Assembly: GCA_025058175.1 (NCBI GenBank)
Contig: JANXED010000002.1
Coordinates: forward strand, 44,505 to 108,504
Direction: 5' to 3'
Length of the DNA stretch: 64,000 nt
From: Candidatus Calditenuaceae archaeon
Lineage (GTDB): Archaea > Thermoproteota > Nitrososphaeria_A > Caldarchaeales > Calditenuaceae
How positions within the stretch are numbered: position 1 is the stretch's first letter; each line of letters starts with the position of its first letter. The notes beneath the pieces were generated by a model. It was not told where the DNA came from. It saw only the letters and a program-made list of their open reading frames with translations, and did no database searches. The position numbers and the translations under genes were made by a program. Below are positions 26,830 through 36,533 of the stretch, one piece after another.

Positions 26830-29490
26830 ATGCAAAAGCGGTACGTTTACCTCTTCGAGGAGGCGAAGGGCCTCACGAGGTTCGAGTTAGGGGGAAAGGG
26901 GTACGGTCTAGTTGAGATGAGCGCCGCCGGGCTGCCGGTCCCTCCTGGACTCGTTATAACGACGGAGGCCTGCAAGGAATACTACAGGAACGGAGGCAGA
27001 ACGCCCGAGGGGCTGATGGAGCAGGTCGCGGAGAAGCTCAAGCAGCTCGAGGCGAAGACCGGGAAAAGGCTCGGTGACCCGGAGAGGCCGCTACTGGTCT
27101 CCGTCAGGTCCGGCGCGCCATACTCGATGCCGGGGATGATGGACACGATACTAAATGTCGGGATGAACGACGAGGTGGTGAAGGCGCTCGCGAGGGCGAC
27201 AGGGAACGAGAGGTTCGCCTACGACGCGTACCGAAGGCTCCTCCAGATGTTCGGGAGGATAGTCCTGGGGATCCCGGGCGAGATGTTCGAGTCGGTGCTC
27301 AGGCGGCACAAGGAAAGGGAGGGAGTCAAGCACGACCACGAGCTCTCGGTCGGCGCGCTGAAGTCGATCGTCGAGGAGTTCAAGGCGATCATCGAGGAGC
27401 ACTCTGGGAAGGAGTTCCCTCAGGACCCACGGGAGCAGATCAGGATGGCTATCGAGGCGGTTTTCAGGTCCTGGAACAACCCGAGGGCAGTAGAGTACCG
27501 TAGATACTACAGGATCAGCGACGAGCTGGGGACCGCGGTCAACATCCAGACGATGGTCTTCGGGAACATGGGCTTCGACTCAGGTACCGGCGTGGGGTTC
27601 ACCAGGGACCCGTCGACGGGCGAGAAGAGGCTCTACGGCGAGTACCTGCCCAACGCGCAGGGCGAGGACGTGGTCGCCGGGATAAGGACGCCCTTACCGA
27701 TCGAGAGCGTGGACCCGGAGCTGAGGAAAAAGCTGATGGAGGTCGCGGATCTCCTCGAGAGGCACTTCAGGGACATGCAGGACTTCGAGTTCACCGTCGA
27801 GTCGGGGAAGCTATACCTCCTCCAGACGAGGAACGGCAAGAGGACCGCCCAGGCCGCGGTCAAGATAGCGGTCGACATGGTCAGGGAGGGCCTGATAACG
27901 GTCGAGGAGGCGCTGGTGAGGGTCGAGCCCTCCGAGCTCGTCCACTTGCTCCACAGGAGGCTTGACCCGCGGGCCAAGGTCCAGCCGATCGCCAGGGGGC
28001 TCAACGCATCGCCCGGCGTCGCGACAGGCAAGGTCGTCTTCACCGTCGAGGAGGCGGTCAGGCTGTCCTCTCGAGGCGAGAGGGTGATACTCGTGAGGCC
28101 GGAGACCACACCCGACGACATCAAGGGGATCATCGCGGCCCAGGGGGTGCTGACCAGCAGGGGAGGGATGACGAGCCACGCCGCGGTCGTAACGAGGGGC
28201 ATGGGAAAGCCCGCAGTGGTGGGCTGCGAGAGCATCAGGATCGACCTGGAGGCGGAGCAGTTCGTGACCGAGGGCGGGGTCGTGGTGAGGAAGGGCGACG
28301 TCATCACGATCGACGGGTCGACGGGGAACGTGATGCTGGGGGAGGTCCCGACCGTTGAGCCGGAGATGACCGAGGAGCTGAGGACGCTGCTCGGCTGGGC
28401 CGACGAGGTGAGGAGGCTCGGCGTAAGGGCCAACGCGGACACGCCCGAGGCCGCGAGAAGGGCGAGGGAGTTCGGGGCCGAGGGGATCGGCCTCTGCAGG
28501 ACCGAGAGGATGTTCAACGCGCCCGAGAGGCTCCCGATCGTGAGGGAGATGATAATGGCGACGACCGAAGAGGAGAGGAAGAGGGCCCTCGAGAAGCTCT
28601 TCCCGCTCCAGTTGGCCGACTTCAAGGAGATCTTCAGGGTGATGAGGGGTCTGCCGGTGACGGTGAGGCTGCTCGACCTCCCGCTCCACGAGTTCCTCCC
28701 GCCCATGGAGTCCCTCCTCACCGAGATCTACGAGGCCAGGCTGAGGGGCGTCCCGGAGGAGCAGCTCGCGGAGAGGAAGTCGGTCCTCGCGAAGGTGGAG
28801 CAGCTCAGGGAGCACAACCCGATGATCGGGCAAAGGGGATGCAGGCTCGCGGTCACGTACCCGGAGATCTACAGGATGCAGGTCAGGGCGATACTCAGGG
28901 CCGCGATAGAGGTCTTGAGGGAGGAGGGCGAGACGGCGGAGGTCCAGATCATGGTGCCTCAGACGTCGATGGCCTCCGAGCTCGCTTACCTGAGGAGGCT
29001 CGTCGAGGAGACCGCCGAGGGGGTCTTCGCGGAGATGGGGACCAGGATACCGTTCAAGTTCGGGACGATGATCGAGACGCCGAGGGCGGCGCTCACGGCG
29101 GCGGAGGTCGCGAAGCACGCCGACTTCTTCTCCTTCGGGACCAACGACCTGACCCAGACGACCTTCGCGTTCAGCAGGGACGACGCGGAGGCCAAGTTCC
29201 TCGCGCCGTACCTCGAGAAGGGACTGCTGAAGGAGAACCCGTTCGAGGTCTTGGACCAAGAGGGCGTGGGGAGGCTTGTCAGGATCGCGACCGAGGAGGG
29301 GAGGGCTTCAAACCCGAGGCTGGAGGTCGGGATCTGCGGCGAGCACGGCGGCGAGCCGAAGAGCATCGAGTTCTTTCACTCGGCGGGCCTGAACTACGTC
29401 AGCTGCTCTCCGTTCAGGATACCGATAGCGAGGCTCGCGGCCGCGAGGGCAGCGCTCAAGGGCAAGGTGGCCCAGGCGATAACTGTCTAG
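26830..29490 (+). CDS. ppdK: Pyruvate, phosphate dikinase
   Basis: 886 aa, full length. Interconverts pyruvate + ATP + Pi and phosphoenolpyruvate + AMP + PPi, serving gluconeogenesis or glycolysis. The N-terminal ATP-grasp region includes LVSVRSGAPYSMPGMMDTIL. The swivelling phosphohistidine is His450 in GGMTSHAAVVTRGMGKPA. The C-terminal PEP/pyruvate barrel includes GLCRTERMF, MIGQRGCRLAVTYPEIYRMQ, FSFGTNDLTQTTFAFSRDD and VGICGEHGG. A TTATAACC element lies about 12-18 nt before the ATG, and an AT-rich stretch about 30-40 nt upstream (near 26790) is a better-spaced promoter candidate. Convergent with the next gene, overlapping by 4 nt. Confidence 0.97.
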   Translation: MQKRYVYLFEEAKGLTRFELGGKGYGLVEMSAAGLPVPPGLVITTEACKEYYRNGGRTPEGLMEQVAEKLKQLEAKTGKRLGDPERPLLVSVRSGAPYSMPGMMDTILNVGMNDEVVKALARATGNERFAYDAYRRLLQMFGRIVLGIPGEMFESVLRRHKEREGVKHDHELSVGALKSIVEEFKAIIEEHSGKEFPQDPREQIRMAIEAVFRSWNNPRAVEYRRYYRISDELGTAVNIQTMVFGNMGFDSGTGVGFTRDPSTGEKRLYGEYLPNAQGEDVVAGIRTPLPIESVDPELRKKLMEVADLLERHFRDMQDFEFTVESGKLYLLQTRNGKRTAQAAVKIAVDMVREGLITVEEALVRVEPSELVHLLHRRLDPRAKVQPIARGLNASPGVATGKVVFTVEEAVRLSSRGERVILVRPETTPDDIKGIIAAQGVLTSRGGMTSHAAVVTRGMGKPAVVGCESIRIDLEAEQFVTEGGVVVRKGDVITIDGSTGNVMLGEVPTVEPEMTEELRTLLGWADEVRRLGVRANADTPEAARRAREFGAEGIGLCRTERMFNAPERLPIVREMIMATTEEERKRALEKLFPLQLADFKEIFRVMRGLPVTVRLLDLPLHEFLPPMESLLTEIYEARLRGVPEEQLAERKSVLAKVEQLREHNPMIGQRGCRLAVTYPEIYRMQVRAILRAAIEVLREEGETAEVQIMVPQTSMASELAYLRRLVEETAEGVFAEMGTRIPFKFGTMIETPRAALTAAEVAKHADFFSFGTNDLTQTTFAFSRDDAEAKFLAPYLEKGLLKENPFEVLDQEGVGRLVRIATEEGRASNPRLEVGICGEHGGEPKSIEFFHSAGLNYVSCSPFRIPIARLAAARAALKGKVAQAITV

Positions 29491-29807
29491 CCGCAGCCGG
29501 CCTCGATGCTCAGCAGTATCGCGTACCCTCTGTAGGAGAACCTCACCGGAAGGCCTCCGACGAGCCCGACCTCAGAGAGAGCGGAGCCGAGCGCGTCCAA
29601 GTCGACCTCGATCACGACCGGGTCCGGGAGGACCGAGGGCACCTCGCCGCCGAACCTCTCGACCAGTGACCTCCTCGACTCGAACCTCTCGACCGCCAAC
29701 CTCACCGCCTCGGCGAGCCCGAGCCTGGAGAGCGCCTCCTCCCCGAGCTCGGGAAGCGGGCCGTCGCTGAACGTGGCCGCGACCTTCACCCTGACTGTCC
29801 GCGACAA
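29487..29807 (-). CDS. Hypothetical protein
   Basis: 106 aa, soluble, no recognised family. Opens with short strands (TVRVKVAATFSDG), has an amphipathic helical middle (LSRLGLAEAVRLAVERFESR) and ends in beta-type sequence (RFSYRGYAILLSIEAGCG). Lies 8 nt downstream of the SRPBCC-membrane gene, so probably its operon partner. Codon use resembles the neighbours. Confidence 0.5.
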   Translation of the reverse strand: MSRTVRVKVAATFSDGPLPELGEEALSRLGLAEAVRLAVERFESRRSLVERFGGEVPSVLPDPVVIEVDLDALGSALSEVGLVGGLPVRFSYRGYAILLSIEAGCG

Positions 29808-29815
29808 GGGCCCCG

Positions 29816-30871
29816 CTACTGAGATCGAAGTTCCTGTATGTTAACGTCCTCGCGGCCAGATGACGACTTAGTCCGCTGAGCCGGCCCAACACCCGACCTG
29901 AGCGACCTGAGGCCCCTGCCGATACAACCGAACTTCGTGCTCATGTACGAGGAGAAGGCTGCGTTGCCGATCGAGGCCGCGAGCAGGAGCAGTCCCACCG
30001 CGTCGCTCGGGTCCCTGAGAAGGAGGACCGCCGGCACCGCGAAGGGGAAGACCATGGACGCGAGGGCCCCTGCGAAGTACATCGCCGCGAAGCCCCGGTC
30101 GCTCGCCGTGCTCCTCTTCCTGTCGATCTTGATGCCCAGGGCCAGCACGAAGGGCTTGAGCTTGGAGGGGAAGAACGGGGCCTTGACCATCGCGGAGATC
30201 CCGAGGAAGTAATGGCTGAACTTCACGCCCACCAGCTCCCCGACGGCCCAGTGCATGAAGTCGTGGGTGAAGAACCAGAGCAGGAACCAGGCCGCGAACT
30301 TCCCGACGGGGTAGAGGGGCCAGGGCAGGTCGATAAACGCCAGGACTAACGCCAGCGAGATCATGAGGGCGCTGAGCGCGTTCCCGAGGCCCAACGGTAT
30401 CCTGAAGGGGTCCCTAAAGGCCGGCTTGACGTCGACGCCAAAGAAGCTCCTGATCGCGTCGACCCTGTAGTCGAGGGCCCTCCTGAGGACCAGCTCCGCG
30501 ACCGGTTTGAGAGGCGTGCCCCTGACCTCGAACTCCTCGCGAACCTTAGTGGAGCCGCTCGCGGGCTCAAAGCGCTGACTGTGCCAGAGCTTCCCGATGG
30601 GGAACTCGTGGGTCTCGTGGATCGACCCGAGGTCGTTGAGCTGGACGATCCTGAAGGCCGCGGGGAACTCCTGGTTGAACAGCCGGACCGTCACCCTGTA
30701 CTCCGCGCCCTCCCTCAGGGGCGTGGGGTCGCTCAGGAGCCTGATCCTGAACTGGCTCGGCCAGACCCTCTCGAGGTTGCGCGGGTCGTAGAAGAACCTC
30801 CGGACCTCATCGACCGGTGCCGGAAGTACATACTCGTACTTGATGGTCAAGTCCGGGTGATTATAGAACAT
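29816..30871 (-). CDS. SRPBCC (START-like) domain fused to a multi-helix membrane domain
   Basis: 351 aa from the ATG at 30869-30871. A CTTATCC box near 30877-30883 would better suit the TTG at 30850, just before TIKYEYVLPAP, so the true start is one of these two. Residues 10-150 resemble an SRPBCC/polyketide-cyclase ligand-binding domain (YVLPAPVDEVRRFFYDPRNLERVWP). The rest has about five membrane helices and a HDFMHW motif (His-x3-His) in a helix, faintly reminiscent of membrane metalloproteases though not HExxH. Function unknown; a membrane protein handling a hydrophobic ligand is a guess. Confidence 0.6.
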   Translation of the reverse strand: MFYNHPDLTIKYEYVLPAPVDEVRRFFYDPRNLERVWPSQFRIRLLSDPTPLREGAEYRVTVRLFNQEFPAAFRIVQLNDLGSIHETHEFPIGKLWHSQRFEPASGSTKVREEFEVRGTPLKPVAELVLRRALDYRVDAIRSFFGVDVKPAFRDPFRIPLGLGNALSALMISLALVLAFIDLPWPLYPVGKFAAWFLLWFFTHDFMHWAVGELVGVKFSHYFLGISAMVKAPFFPSKLKPFVLALGIKIDRKRSTASDRGFAAMYFAGALASMVFPFAVPAVLLLRDPSDAVGLLLLAASIGNAAFSSYMSTKFGCIGRGLRSLRSGVGPAQRTKSSSGREDVNIQELRSQ

Positions 30872-31015
30872 CGAGGATAAGAGCGTCTCAGCTCGACGCC
30901 GCTCTGAGAGGAGGGGCCGCCGTCGGACCGGGGGCACGCCACCGGCATGACTTTGACCACGACTGGGTGCTGGACGGCCATCAGGTTTATGGGTCCGCGA
31001 TCGGGGAGGAGCCGG

Positions 31016-31171
31016 ATGAACGGCGACCTAGGTGAGCTCGGGCGGAGGCTCTCGCAGCTCGAGGCGGAGCTCAAGGAGCTGAGGAGGACGGTGGAGAGGC
31101 TCGCGGACGAGGTCAGGGAGATCAGGCTGGAGCTCGAGGACCTCTCCGCCAGGCTTGAGGGAAGGGCTTGA
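31016..31171 (+). CDS. Short coiled-coil protein
   Basis: 51 aa from the ATG at 31016, which sits about 27 nt after a GGTTTATG box. Almost the whole chain is heptad-patterned (LGRRLSQLEAELKELRRTVERLADEVREIRLELEDL), so a coiled-coil oligomer is expected. Its stop overlaps the TTG start of the VIT1-type transporter (TTGA at 31168-31171), so they are co-expressed. Confidence 0.6.
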   Translation: MNGDLGELGRRLSQLEAELKELRRTVERLADEVREIRLELEDLSARLEGRA

Positions 31172-32076
31172 GCACCGTCGGGACCAGTGACCGTCTAACG
31201 GCCGCGGATGCGGAGTTCTTCTGCAAGGACGAGTACTTCGACCACGTCGTCTACAGGGAGCTCGCGAGGGCCGAGAGGGACGGGCAGAGGAGGGAGCTGC
31301 TAGAGCGGCTCTCGGAGATGGAGGAGAAGCACTACAGGTTCTGGAGCGGCTACGCGGGCTCAGCTAGGATGAGGGGCCTCAGGCTCAGGCTCTTCCTGAT
31401 ACTGCTCCTCAGGAGGCTGATGGGAGTGGTCTTCGTCATCAAGCTGCTCGAGCGCCACGAGTCCGAGGTGGTCGCGAGATACAGGAGGCTCCTCGAGGGG
31501 CTCGACGGCGAGGTCCGTGAGAAGGTCGAGGAGTTCCTCAGGGACGAGGAGGTCCACGAGAAGTCCCTCATGTCCCAGATCGACGAGCCAGTCCTCAGGT
31601 ACATCGGGTTCGTCGCGCTCGGCCTCTCCGACTCGATCATCGAGATCACCGGCGTCCACGCGGGCTTCCTGGGCGTGACGGCCTCCACGCTCGTCGCGGG
31701 CGTCGCGGGCCTGATCGTTGGCTTCGCGGCCTCGATCTCGATGGGCGTCGCGGCTTACCTGAAGGCCAAGAGCGAGCTGAGGCACAGGCCGATCAGCTCA
31801 GGGCTCGTGACCGGTCTCGCGTACATGCTCAGCACCGTGCTGCTGGCCTTCCCGTACTTCCTTACCCATGAGATGTTGGCGGCCTTCGCGGGCTCCGTGG
31901 CCTTCGCGGTCCTCCTAGCCACCGTGTTCTCGTACTACGTCGCGGTCGTCCAGGACCTGGGCTTCAGGAGGGAGGCGCTGGAGAACACGGCGCTCCTGTT
32001 GGGCACCGCGGTGGCCACCTACCTCTTCGGTGAGGCCCTAGGGACGGCCTTCGGGATAAGGGCCGCGATCCACTGA
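31168..32076 (+). CDS. VIT1/CCC1-family metal transporter with N-terminal ferritin-like domain
   Basis: 302 aa. Residues 10-135 form a four-helix ferritin-like domain with Glu and ExxH-type metal residues (MEEKHYRFW, LRDEEVHEKSL). The C-terminal half has the VIT1/CCC1 core (ALGLSDSIIEITGVHAGFLG, IVGFAASISMGVAAYL) and about five membrane helices. Likely moves ferrous iron or manganese, with the ferritin-like part sensing or binding metal. TTG start coupled to the coiled-coil gene upstream. Confidence 0.88.
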   Translation: MSTVGTSDRLTAADAEFFCKDEYFDHVVYRELARAERDGQRRELLERLSEMEEKHYRFWSGYAGSARMRGLRLRLFLILLLRRLMGVVFVIKLLERHESEVVARYRRLLEGLDGEVREKVEEFLRDEEVHEKSLMSQIDEPVLRYIGFVALGLSDSIIEITGVHAGFLGVTASTLVAGVAGLIVGFAASISMGVAAYLKAKSELRHRPISSGLVTGLAYMLSTVLLAFPYFLTHEMLAAFAGSVAFAVLLATVFSYYVAVVQDLGFRREALENTALLLGTAVATYLFGEALGTAFGIRAAIH

Positions 32077-32080
32077 AGCT

Positions 32081-33559
32081 TCAGGCGATCCCCAGCTTCT
32101 CGTTCGCCTCGCGGAGCTCCCTCAGCAGCCTCGCCCTCCACCTCTCGAAGCCCTCGGGCCTCTCCGGGTACTCGAGGTAGAGCGAGATCAGCCTCCTGCT
32201 CTTGTCAGCGACGTAGCTCAGACCCCTCGCGAGCTTAGGTCTCTCCCTAACCCTCTTCCTCAGCTCACCGTCCATGAGGACCCTCAGGAAGTTCGTCAGG
32301 AGCGGGAACCTCGGGTGCTCCCTCCTCTTGATGCTCTCGATGTCGTCCTGTGAGAGGAAGTGCTTCATCCCGAAGGAGATGTCGTCGTTCGGCAGGGTCT
32401 GGAGGTACCTCCTGAGGACCTCGAAGCTCGCCATCTGATAGCCGTACTCGTGGACGTAGTTGACGTTATAGCTCCAGAGCCCGGCCTCGCTGACGTCGTT
32501 CGCCTCAATCGCCTCGGCCAGCGTCCTCCCGAGTATCACGGAGGCGTAGAGGGCCGGCCCGATCCCTCCGGCGTCGATCGGCCTCGGCATCCAGGCCGCG
32601 TCTCCGACCACGACGAAGCCGTTCCCGACCAGGCAGTCGTTCTGCCTCCTAACGGGGACCTGCCAGACGCTGTAGACGTTCCCCCTGTCCGCCTCGCCCT
32701 CGGGGGGCCTGGGGTTCGAGATGACCCTGTTAGCCCTGACGTACTGGTCGATCAGCGAGGCCAGGTTGTCCCTCAGGCCGTGGGCCGCGTTCCTCCGGTC
32801 CAGGGCTGCCTTCTGGACTCCCAACCCGATGTTGACTTTGTTCTCGCCCTTCGGGAAGGTCCAGCAATACCCTCCGGGAGCGAGGAACTGGTCGAGGTGG
32901 ATGATGCAGTACCTTGGGTCGAACCACGTGCGGTCCTCGACGGCCCTCTCGAACTCGAGGATGTATCTCCCAGTCCCCTCCATGTCGTGCTCCTTGTCTA
33001 TCTCCCTCTCCATCTTCGCCGCGATGGGGAGGTTGGTCCTCAGGACCGAGGCCGAGCCCGACGCGTCGACCACGACTTTCGCCATGACCTCGATCGGACT
33101 TCCGTCCCGCGAGGTGCACCTGACCCCCTTGACGAAGCCGTCCTCCGCGATCAGCGACCTCGCGTCCACCCCGAACATCACCTCCACCCCGAACCTCTCC
33201 AAGTGCTTGAGAGTCCTCTGAGGCCAAAGCTTCCTGTTGAGGAGGTAGCCTTCGCCGTCGAAGAGGACTTTCGTCTCGTGGTCGGGGGAGATGACCAGCA
33301 CGCCGTCCACGTGGTGCTCCACCTCCGGCCACTCGTACCTGATGCCGAGTGAGTTCATCACGTGATCGAGGCTCCTCTTGCTCACCGCGTCGCCGCAGGC
33401 CCAACCGCTCTTCGTCTTCTTTCCGAACTCCTCCCGCGTGTTCCTGTCGATCAGGAGGACCCTCGCGTTCCCCTTAGAGAACTTCGCGACCGCCATCGCG
33501 GTGTGGGCTCCAGCTGGCCCGCCGCCGACTACCGCGACGTCGCATTCCAGTCTCATCAC
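32081..33559 (-). CDS. Geranylgeranyl reductase family FAD protein
   Basis: 492 aa. FAD-binding DVAVVGGGPAGAHTAMAVAKF at the N-terminus, then the family sequence GWACGDAVSKRS, VVDASGSASVLRTNLP, GGYCWTFPKGENKVNIGLGV and VGDAAWMPRPIDAGGIGPAL. Archaeal members reduce the isoprenoid double bonds of membrane lipids (digeranylgeranyl-glycerophospholipid reductase) or of quinone side chains; which one is not decided here. A TTTTATAA box about 20-27 nt upstream of the ATG fits a leaderless transcript. Confidence 0.9.
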   Translation of the reverse strand: MMRLECDVAVVGGGPAGAHTAMAVAKFSKGNARVLLIDRNTREEFGKKTKSGWACGDAVSKRSLDHVMNSLGIRYEWPEVEHHVDGVLVISPDHETKVLFDGEGYLLNRKLWPQRTLKHLERFGVEVMFGVDARSLIAEDGFVKGVRCTSRDGSPIEVMAKVVVDASGSASVLRTNLPIAAKMEREIDKEHDMEGTGRYILEFERAVEDRTWFDPRYCIIHLDQFLAPGGYCWTFPKGENKVNIGLGVQKAALDRRNAAHGLRDNLASLIDQYVRANRVISNPRPPEGEADRGNVYSVWQVPVRRQNDCLVGNGFVVVGDAAWMPRPIDAGGIGPALYASVILGRTLAEAIEANDVSEAGLWSYNVNYVHEYGYQMASFEVLRRYLQTLPNDDISFGMKHFLSQDDIESIKRREHPRFPLLTNFLRVLMDGELRKRVRERPKLARGLSYVADKSRRLISLYLEYPERPEGFERWRARLLRELREANEKLGIA

Positions 33560-33669
33560 GGAGTCGGCCCGTGAGATGTTATAAAACGTGATCGCGGCGA
33601 CCGGGAGGGGACGCGGCCAGCGGTCTTCGGATACGACCTTATAGTCCGAGCGGTCCGTTTGAGCTCGAG

Positions 33670-34941
33670 TTGGACAGGTACGACGTCGTCGTCGTGGGAG
33701 CGGGCGCCTTCGGGCTCGGGTCGGCCTACCACCTGGCGAGGAGGGGCGCGGGGAGGATCGCGCTCGTGGACTCGCTCCCTGGACCGGGACAGGGCAACAC
33801 GGGCAGGAGCGTCGGGGGCTTCAGGAAGGGCCTCTTCACCTCCGAGCTGAACAGGATGCTCTCCGAGTCGACGGTCGCGTTCCTCGCCGACCTCCAGAGG
33901 TCAGGAGTCGACCTCGGCATGCACAGCGTCGGGTACCTCGTCCTCCTGAACGGACCGCAGCTCGAGGCGAACGAGCGGGCCATCAGGGAGCTGGTGAGGA
34001 GGGGGAACGCGAGGCTCATCGACGCAGGCGAGCTCAAGGGGCTCGTGCCTTGGATGAGGCTCGAATTCGACGGAGACGAGGAGGCGGCGATCCTAGGTCT
34101 CAGGAACGTCGAGGCAGCGCTCTTCTCCGGCCAGTCGGGTTACCTGGACGTCGAGAAGCTGGTCGGCTACCTCCACAGGGAGGTCCTCGACGCGGGGGTC
34201 GAGCCGAGGTTCAACGAGCGGGTGAGGAGGCTGAGGCTCGGGCCGGTCGTCTCGATAGGCCACCCGAGGGAGCCCCTTGCCTGGCAGGAGAAGAGGGTCG
34301 AGGCCCTCGAGACCGACAGGGGAGAGCTAAGGGCGGACGTAGTCGTTCTAGCGACGGGTGCTTGGATCAACGAGCTCCTCGACCCGATAGGGATAGACTC
34401 GCACGTCAAGCCGAAGAAGCGCCAGGTCTTCTCGATCGAGGCGAAGGGAGGACTGAGGAGGTTCTTCGAGGTAGAGGGCTTCAACGGGTACTCCTCGCTC
34501 CCGATGACCTTCTTCCCGAGGGGGCCGTACGTAGTCCCGAGGGTGAGGGAGAGAGTGCTCTGGACCGGGATGAGCGACGACGTCGGCAGGCCATGGGGGA
34601 TAGACTTCTCGCCCGAGGAGAGTTTCTACCTCGACAACATCTACCCGACGCTGAGCAAGGTGTTCCCGGTCCTCAGGGACGTGAGGCCGACCAGCATGTG
34701 GGCTGGGTGTTACTCGATTAACACGATCGACGAGAACCCGATCGCCTTCAGGTCGATGAACCTGGTCGTGGTGACCGGAGGGAGCGGGAGTGGTGTGATG
34801 AAGTTCGACGCAATGAGCAGGGTCGCCGCGTCCCTCGCTCTGGGGGAGGAGGAGGCGGTCCTCTACACTGGTGAAAGGCTCCCGGTCTCCTGGTTGGGGA
34901 TAAGGGATAGGAGGGCGGAGCCAGAGTCGTTCGTCTTCTAG
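33670..34941 (+). CDS. FAD-dependent amine/amino acid oxidoreductase (DAO family)
   Basis: 423 aa, D-amino-acid oxidase/sarcosine oxidase-like fold. Dinucleotide-binding YDVVVVGAGAFGLGSAYHLARRGAG, then TGRSVGGFRKGLFT, with VVLATGAWINELL in the middle and VVTGGSGSGVMKFDAMSRV near the end. Substrate (glycine, sarcosine, proline or other amines) unknown. The TTG start is about 28 nt after a CTTATAG box. Not in an operon. Confidence 0.85.
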   Translation: MDRYDVVVVGAGAFGLGSAYHLARRGAGRIALVDSLPGPGQGNTGRSVGGFRKGLFTSELNRMLSESTVAFLADLQRSGVDLGMHSVGYLVLLNGPQLEANERAIRELVRRGNARLIDAGELKGLVPWMRLEFDGDEEAAILGLRNVEAALFSGQSGYLDVEKLVGYLHREVLDAGVEPRFNERVRRLRLGPVVSIGHPREPLAWQEKRVEALETDRGELRADVVVLATGAWINELLDPIGIDSHVKPKKRQVFSIEAKGGLRRFFEVEGFNGYSSLPMTFFPRGPYVVPRVRERVLWTGMSDDVGRPWGIDFSPEESFYLDNIYPTLSKVFPVLRDVRPTSMWAGCYSINTIDENPIAFRSMNLVVVTGGSGSGVMKFDAMSRVAASLALGEEEAVLYTGERLPVSWLGIRDRRAEPESFVF

Positions 34942-34974
34942 CGCAGCTAAGTCAATAGAACAGACACCGCGATT

Positions 34975-36378
34975 TCAGACGCCCTTCAAGTAAGGGAGGC
35001 CATTGACCCAGGGGAGCTCCCGCTCAAGTCGCCTCAGGGACTCCCTGATCTGCTCCTCCGGGTAGTCGTAGGGCTGGAGCCTCCCATCGAGGTGCTCGCC
35101 GTAGGCCTGTAGGTCGAAGTAGCCGTGTCCGGAGAGGTTGAAGAGGATGACCTCCTCTTCTCCGGTCCCCTTGCACCTGAGTGCCTCGTCGATAGCGAAC
35201 TTGATCGCGTGGGCCGACTCCGGTGCGGGCAGGATGCCCTCTGTCCTGGCGAAGAGCGTCGCAGCCTCGAAGACCTCGGTCTGGTTGTAGGCGCGGGCCT
35301 CGATCAGGCCCTTCCTCAACAGGAGGCAGAGGGTGGGCGCGTCCCCGTGGTACCTGAGGCCTCCTGCGTGGATAGGAGGAGGCACGAAGTCGGACCCGAG
35401 CGTGTACATCGGGAGGAGCGGTGTGAGCTTCGCGGTATCGCCGTAGTCGTAGGTGTAGACGCCCTTAGTGAGCGTCGGACACGCGGTGGGCTCGGTCGCG
35501 ACGAACCTCGTCCGCTTCGGAGCCCTCTTCGCCACGTGGACGTCGTAGTAGAAGGGCCAGAAGATCCCAGAGAACGAGCTCCCGCCTCCGACGCAACCGG
35601 CGACCACGTCGGGATACTCGTCGAGCTTCGCGAGCTGCTCCCTCGCCTCGAGTCCGATGACCGTCTGGTGAATCAGCACGTGGTTCAGGACGGACCCGAG
35701 GGAGTACTTCGTGTCATCGTGCTTCACGGCGTCCTCGAGCGCCTCGCTGATCGCGATCCCCAGGCTCCCCGGATGCTCGGGATCGGACTTCAGGAGACTG
35801 CGGCCGTACTCGGTCCTGTCGCTCGGGCTCGGGTGGATCTCCGCCCCCCAGACCCTCATCAGGAGCGACCTATAGGGCTTCTGCCTGTAGGAGGCCCTGA
35901 CCATGTAGACCGTGCACCTCAGCCCGAAGAGCATCGTCGCGAAAGCTAACGCTGAGCCCCACTGGCCAGCGCCGGTCTCGGTCGTGAGCCGCTGGACGCC
36001 CTCCTTCGCGTTGTAATAGGCCTGCGCGACAGCGGTGTTGGGCTTGTGGGACCCCGGAGGGCTGACGCCCTCGTACTTGAAGTAGATCCTCGCGGGCGTC
36101 CTCAGGTACCCCTCGAGCCTCTCGGCCCTGTAGAGCGGCGTCGGCCTCCAGATCCTGTAGATCTCCCTCACTTCCTGGGGGATCGGGATCCACCTCTCCC
36201 GGCTGACCTCCTGCTCCACCAGCTCCCTCGGGAAGATCCGCTCGAGGGCCTTCGGGTCGACCGGCTCCCTCGTGCCCGGGTCGATCGGCGGCGGCAGCGG
36301 AGTCGGGAGGTCCGGGACCAAGTTGTACCACGACTTCGGGAGCGCGTCCTCGTCCAGCAGGACCTTCCTCTCGGCCAT
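34975..36378 (-). CDS. trpB: Tryptophan synthase beta chain, TrpB2 type
   Basis: 467 aa, longer than TrpB1 and with the TrpB2 N-terminus ([28 protein letters not shown]). The PLP lysine is in [19 protein letters not shown]; the phosphate loop is [12 protein letters not shown]. Joins indole and serine to make tryptophan; stand-alone TrpB2 often acts as indole salvage. No trpA or other trp genes are adjacent. An ATTTGAAT box near 36404-36412 predicts a leaderless start at the ATG. Confidence 0.95.
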   Translation of the reverse strand: MAERKVLLDEDALPKSWYNLVPDLPTPLPPPIDPGTREPVDPKALERIFPRELVEQEVSRERWIPIPQEVREIYRIWRPTPLYRAERLEGYLRTPARIYFKYEGVSPPGSHKPNTAVAQAYYNAKEGVQRLTTETGAGQWGSALAFATMLFGLRCTVYMVRASYRQKPYRSLLMRVWGAEIHPSPSDRTEYGRSLLKSDPEHPGSLGIAISEALEDAVKHDDTKYSLGSVLNHVLIHQTVIGLEAREQLAKLDEYPDVVAGCVGGGSSFSGIFWPFYYDVHVAKRAPKRTRFVATEPTACPTLTKGVYTYDYGDTAKLTPLLPMYTLGSDFVPPPIHAGGLRYHGDAPTLCLLLRKGLIEARAYNQTEVFEAATLFARTEGILPAPESAHAIKFAIDEALRCKGTGEEEVILFNLSGHGYFDLQAYGEHLDGRLQPYDYPEEQIRESLRRLERELPWVNGLPYLKGV

Positions 36379-36461
36379 GCGCGCCCATCAGCTTGAGGCA
36401 GTCTATTCAAATCTTCTTCGGGGACAATCTTAAATGCTCAGCCGGAAAACTGGAGCTCGGG

Positions 36462-36533
36462 GCCCGGGTGGCCGAGCGGCGAGGCGGCGGCCTGCAGAGC
36501 CGCTTCACGCGGGTTCGAGTCCCGCCCCGGGCT
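36462..36533 (+). tRNA. tRNA-Cys (anticodon GCA)
   Basis: 72 nt, no intron. Acceptor stem GCCCGGG/CCCGGGC, D-stem GCC/GGC, anticodon stem GCGGC/GCCGC with loop CTGCAGA, T-arm GCGGG-TTCGAGT-CCCGC. Discriminator U73, as tRNA-Cys requires. CCA not encoded. A CTTAAATG element about 30 nt upstream is its likely TATA box. An AT-rich patch begins immediately downstream. Confidence 0.96.

Noticed and set aside
27811..29259. 482-aa open frame antisense to ppdK
   Set aside because: Shadow of the ppdK gene; Arg/Leu/Glu-rich and no recognisable motif.
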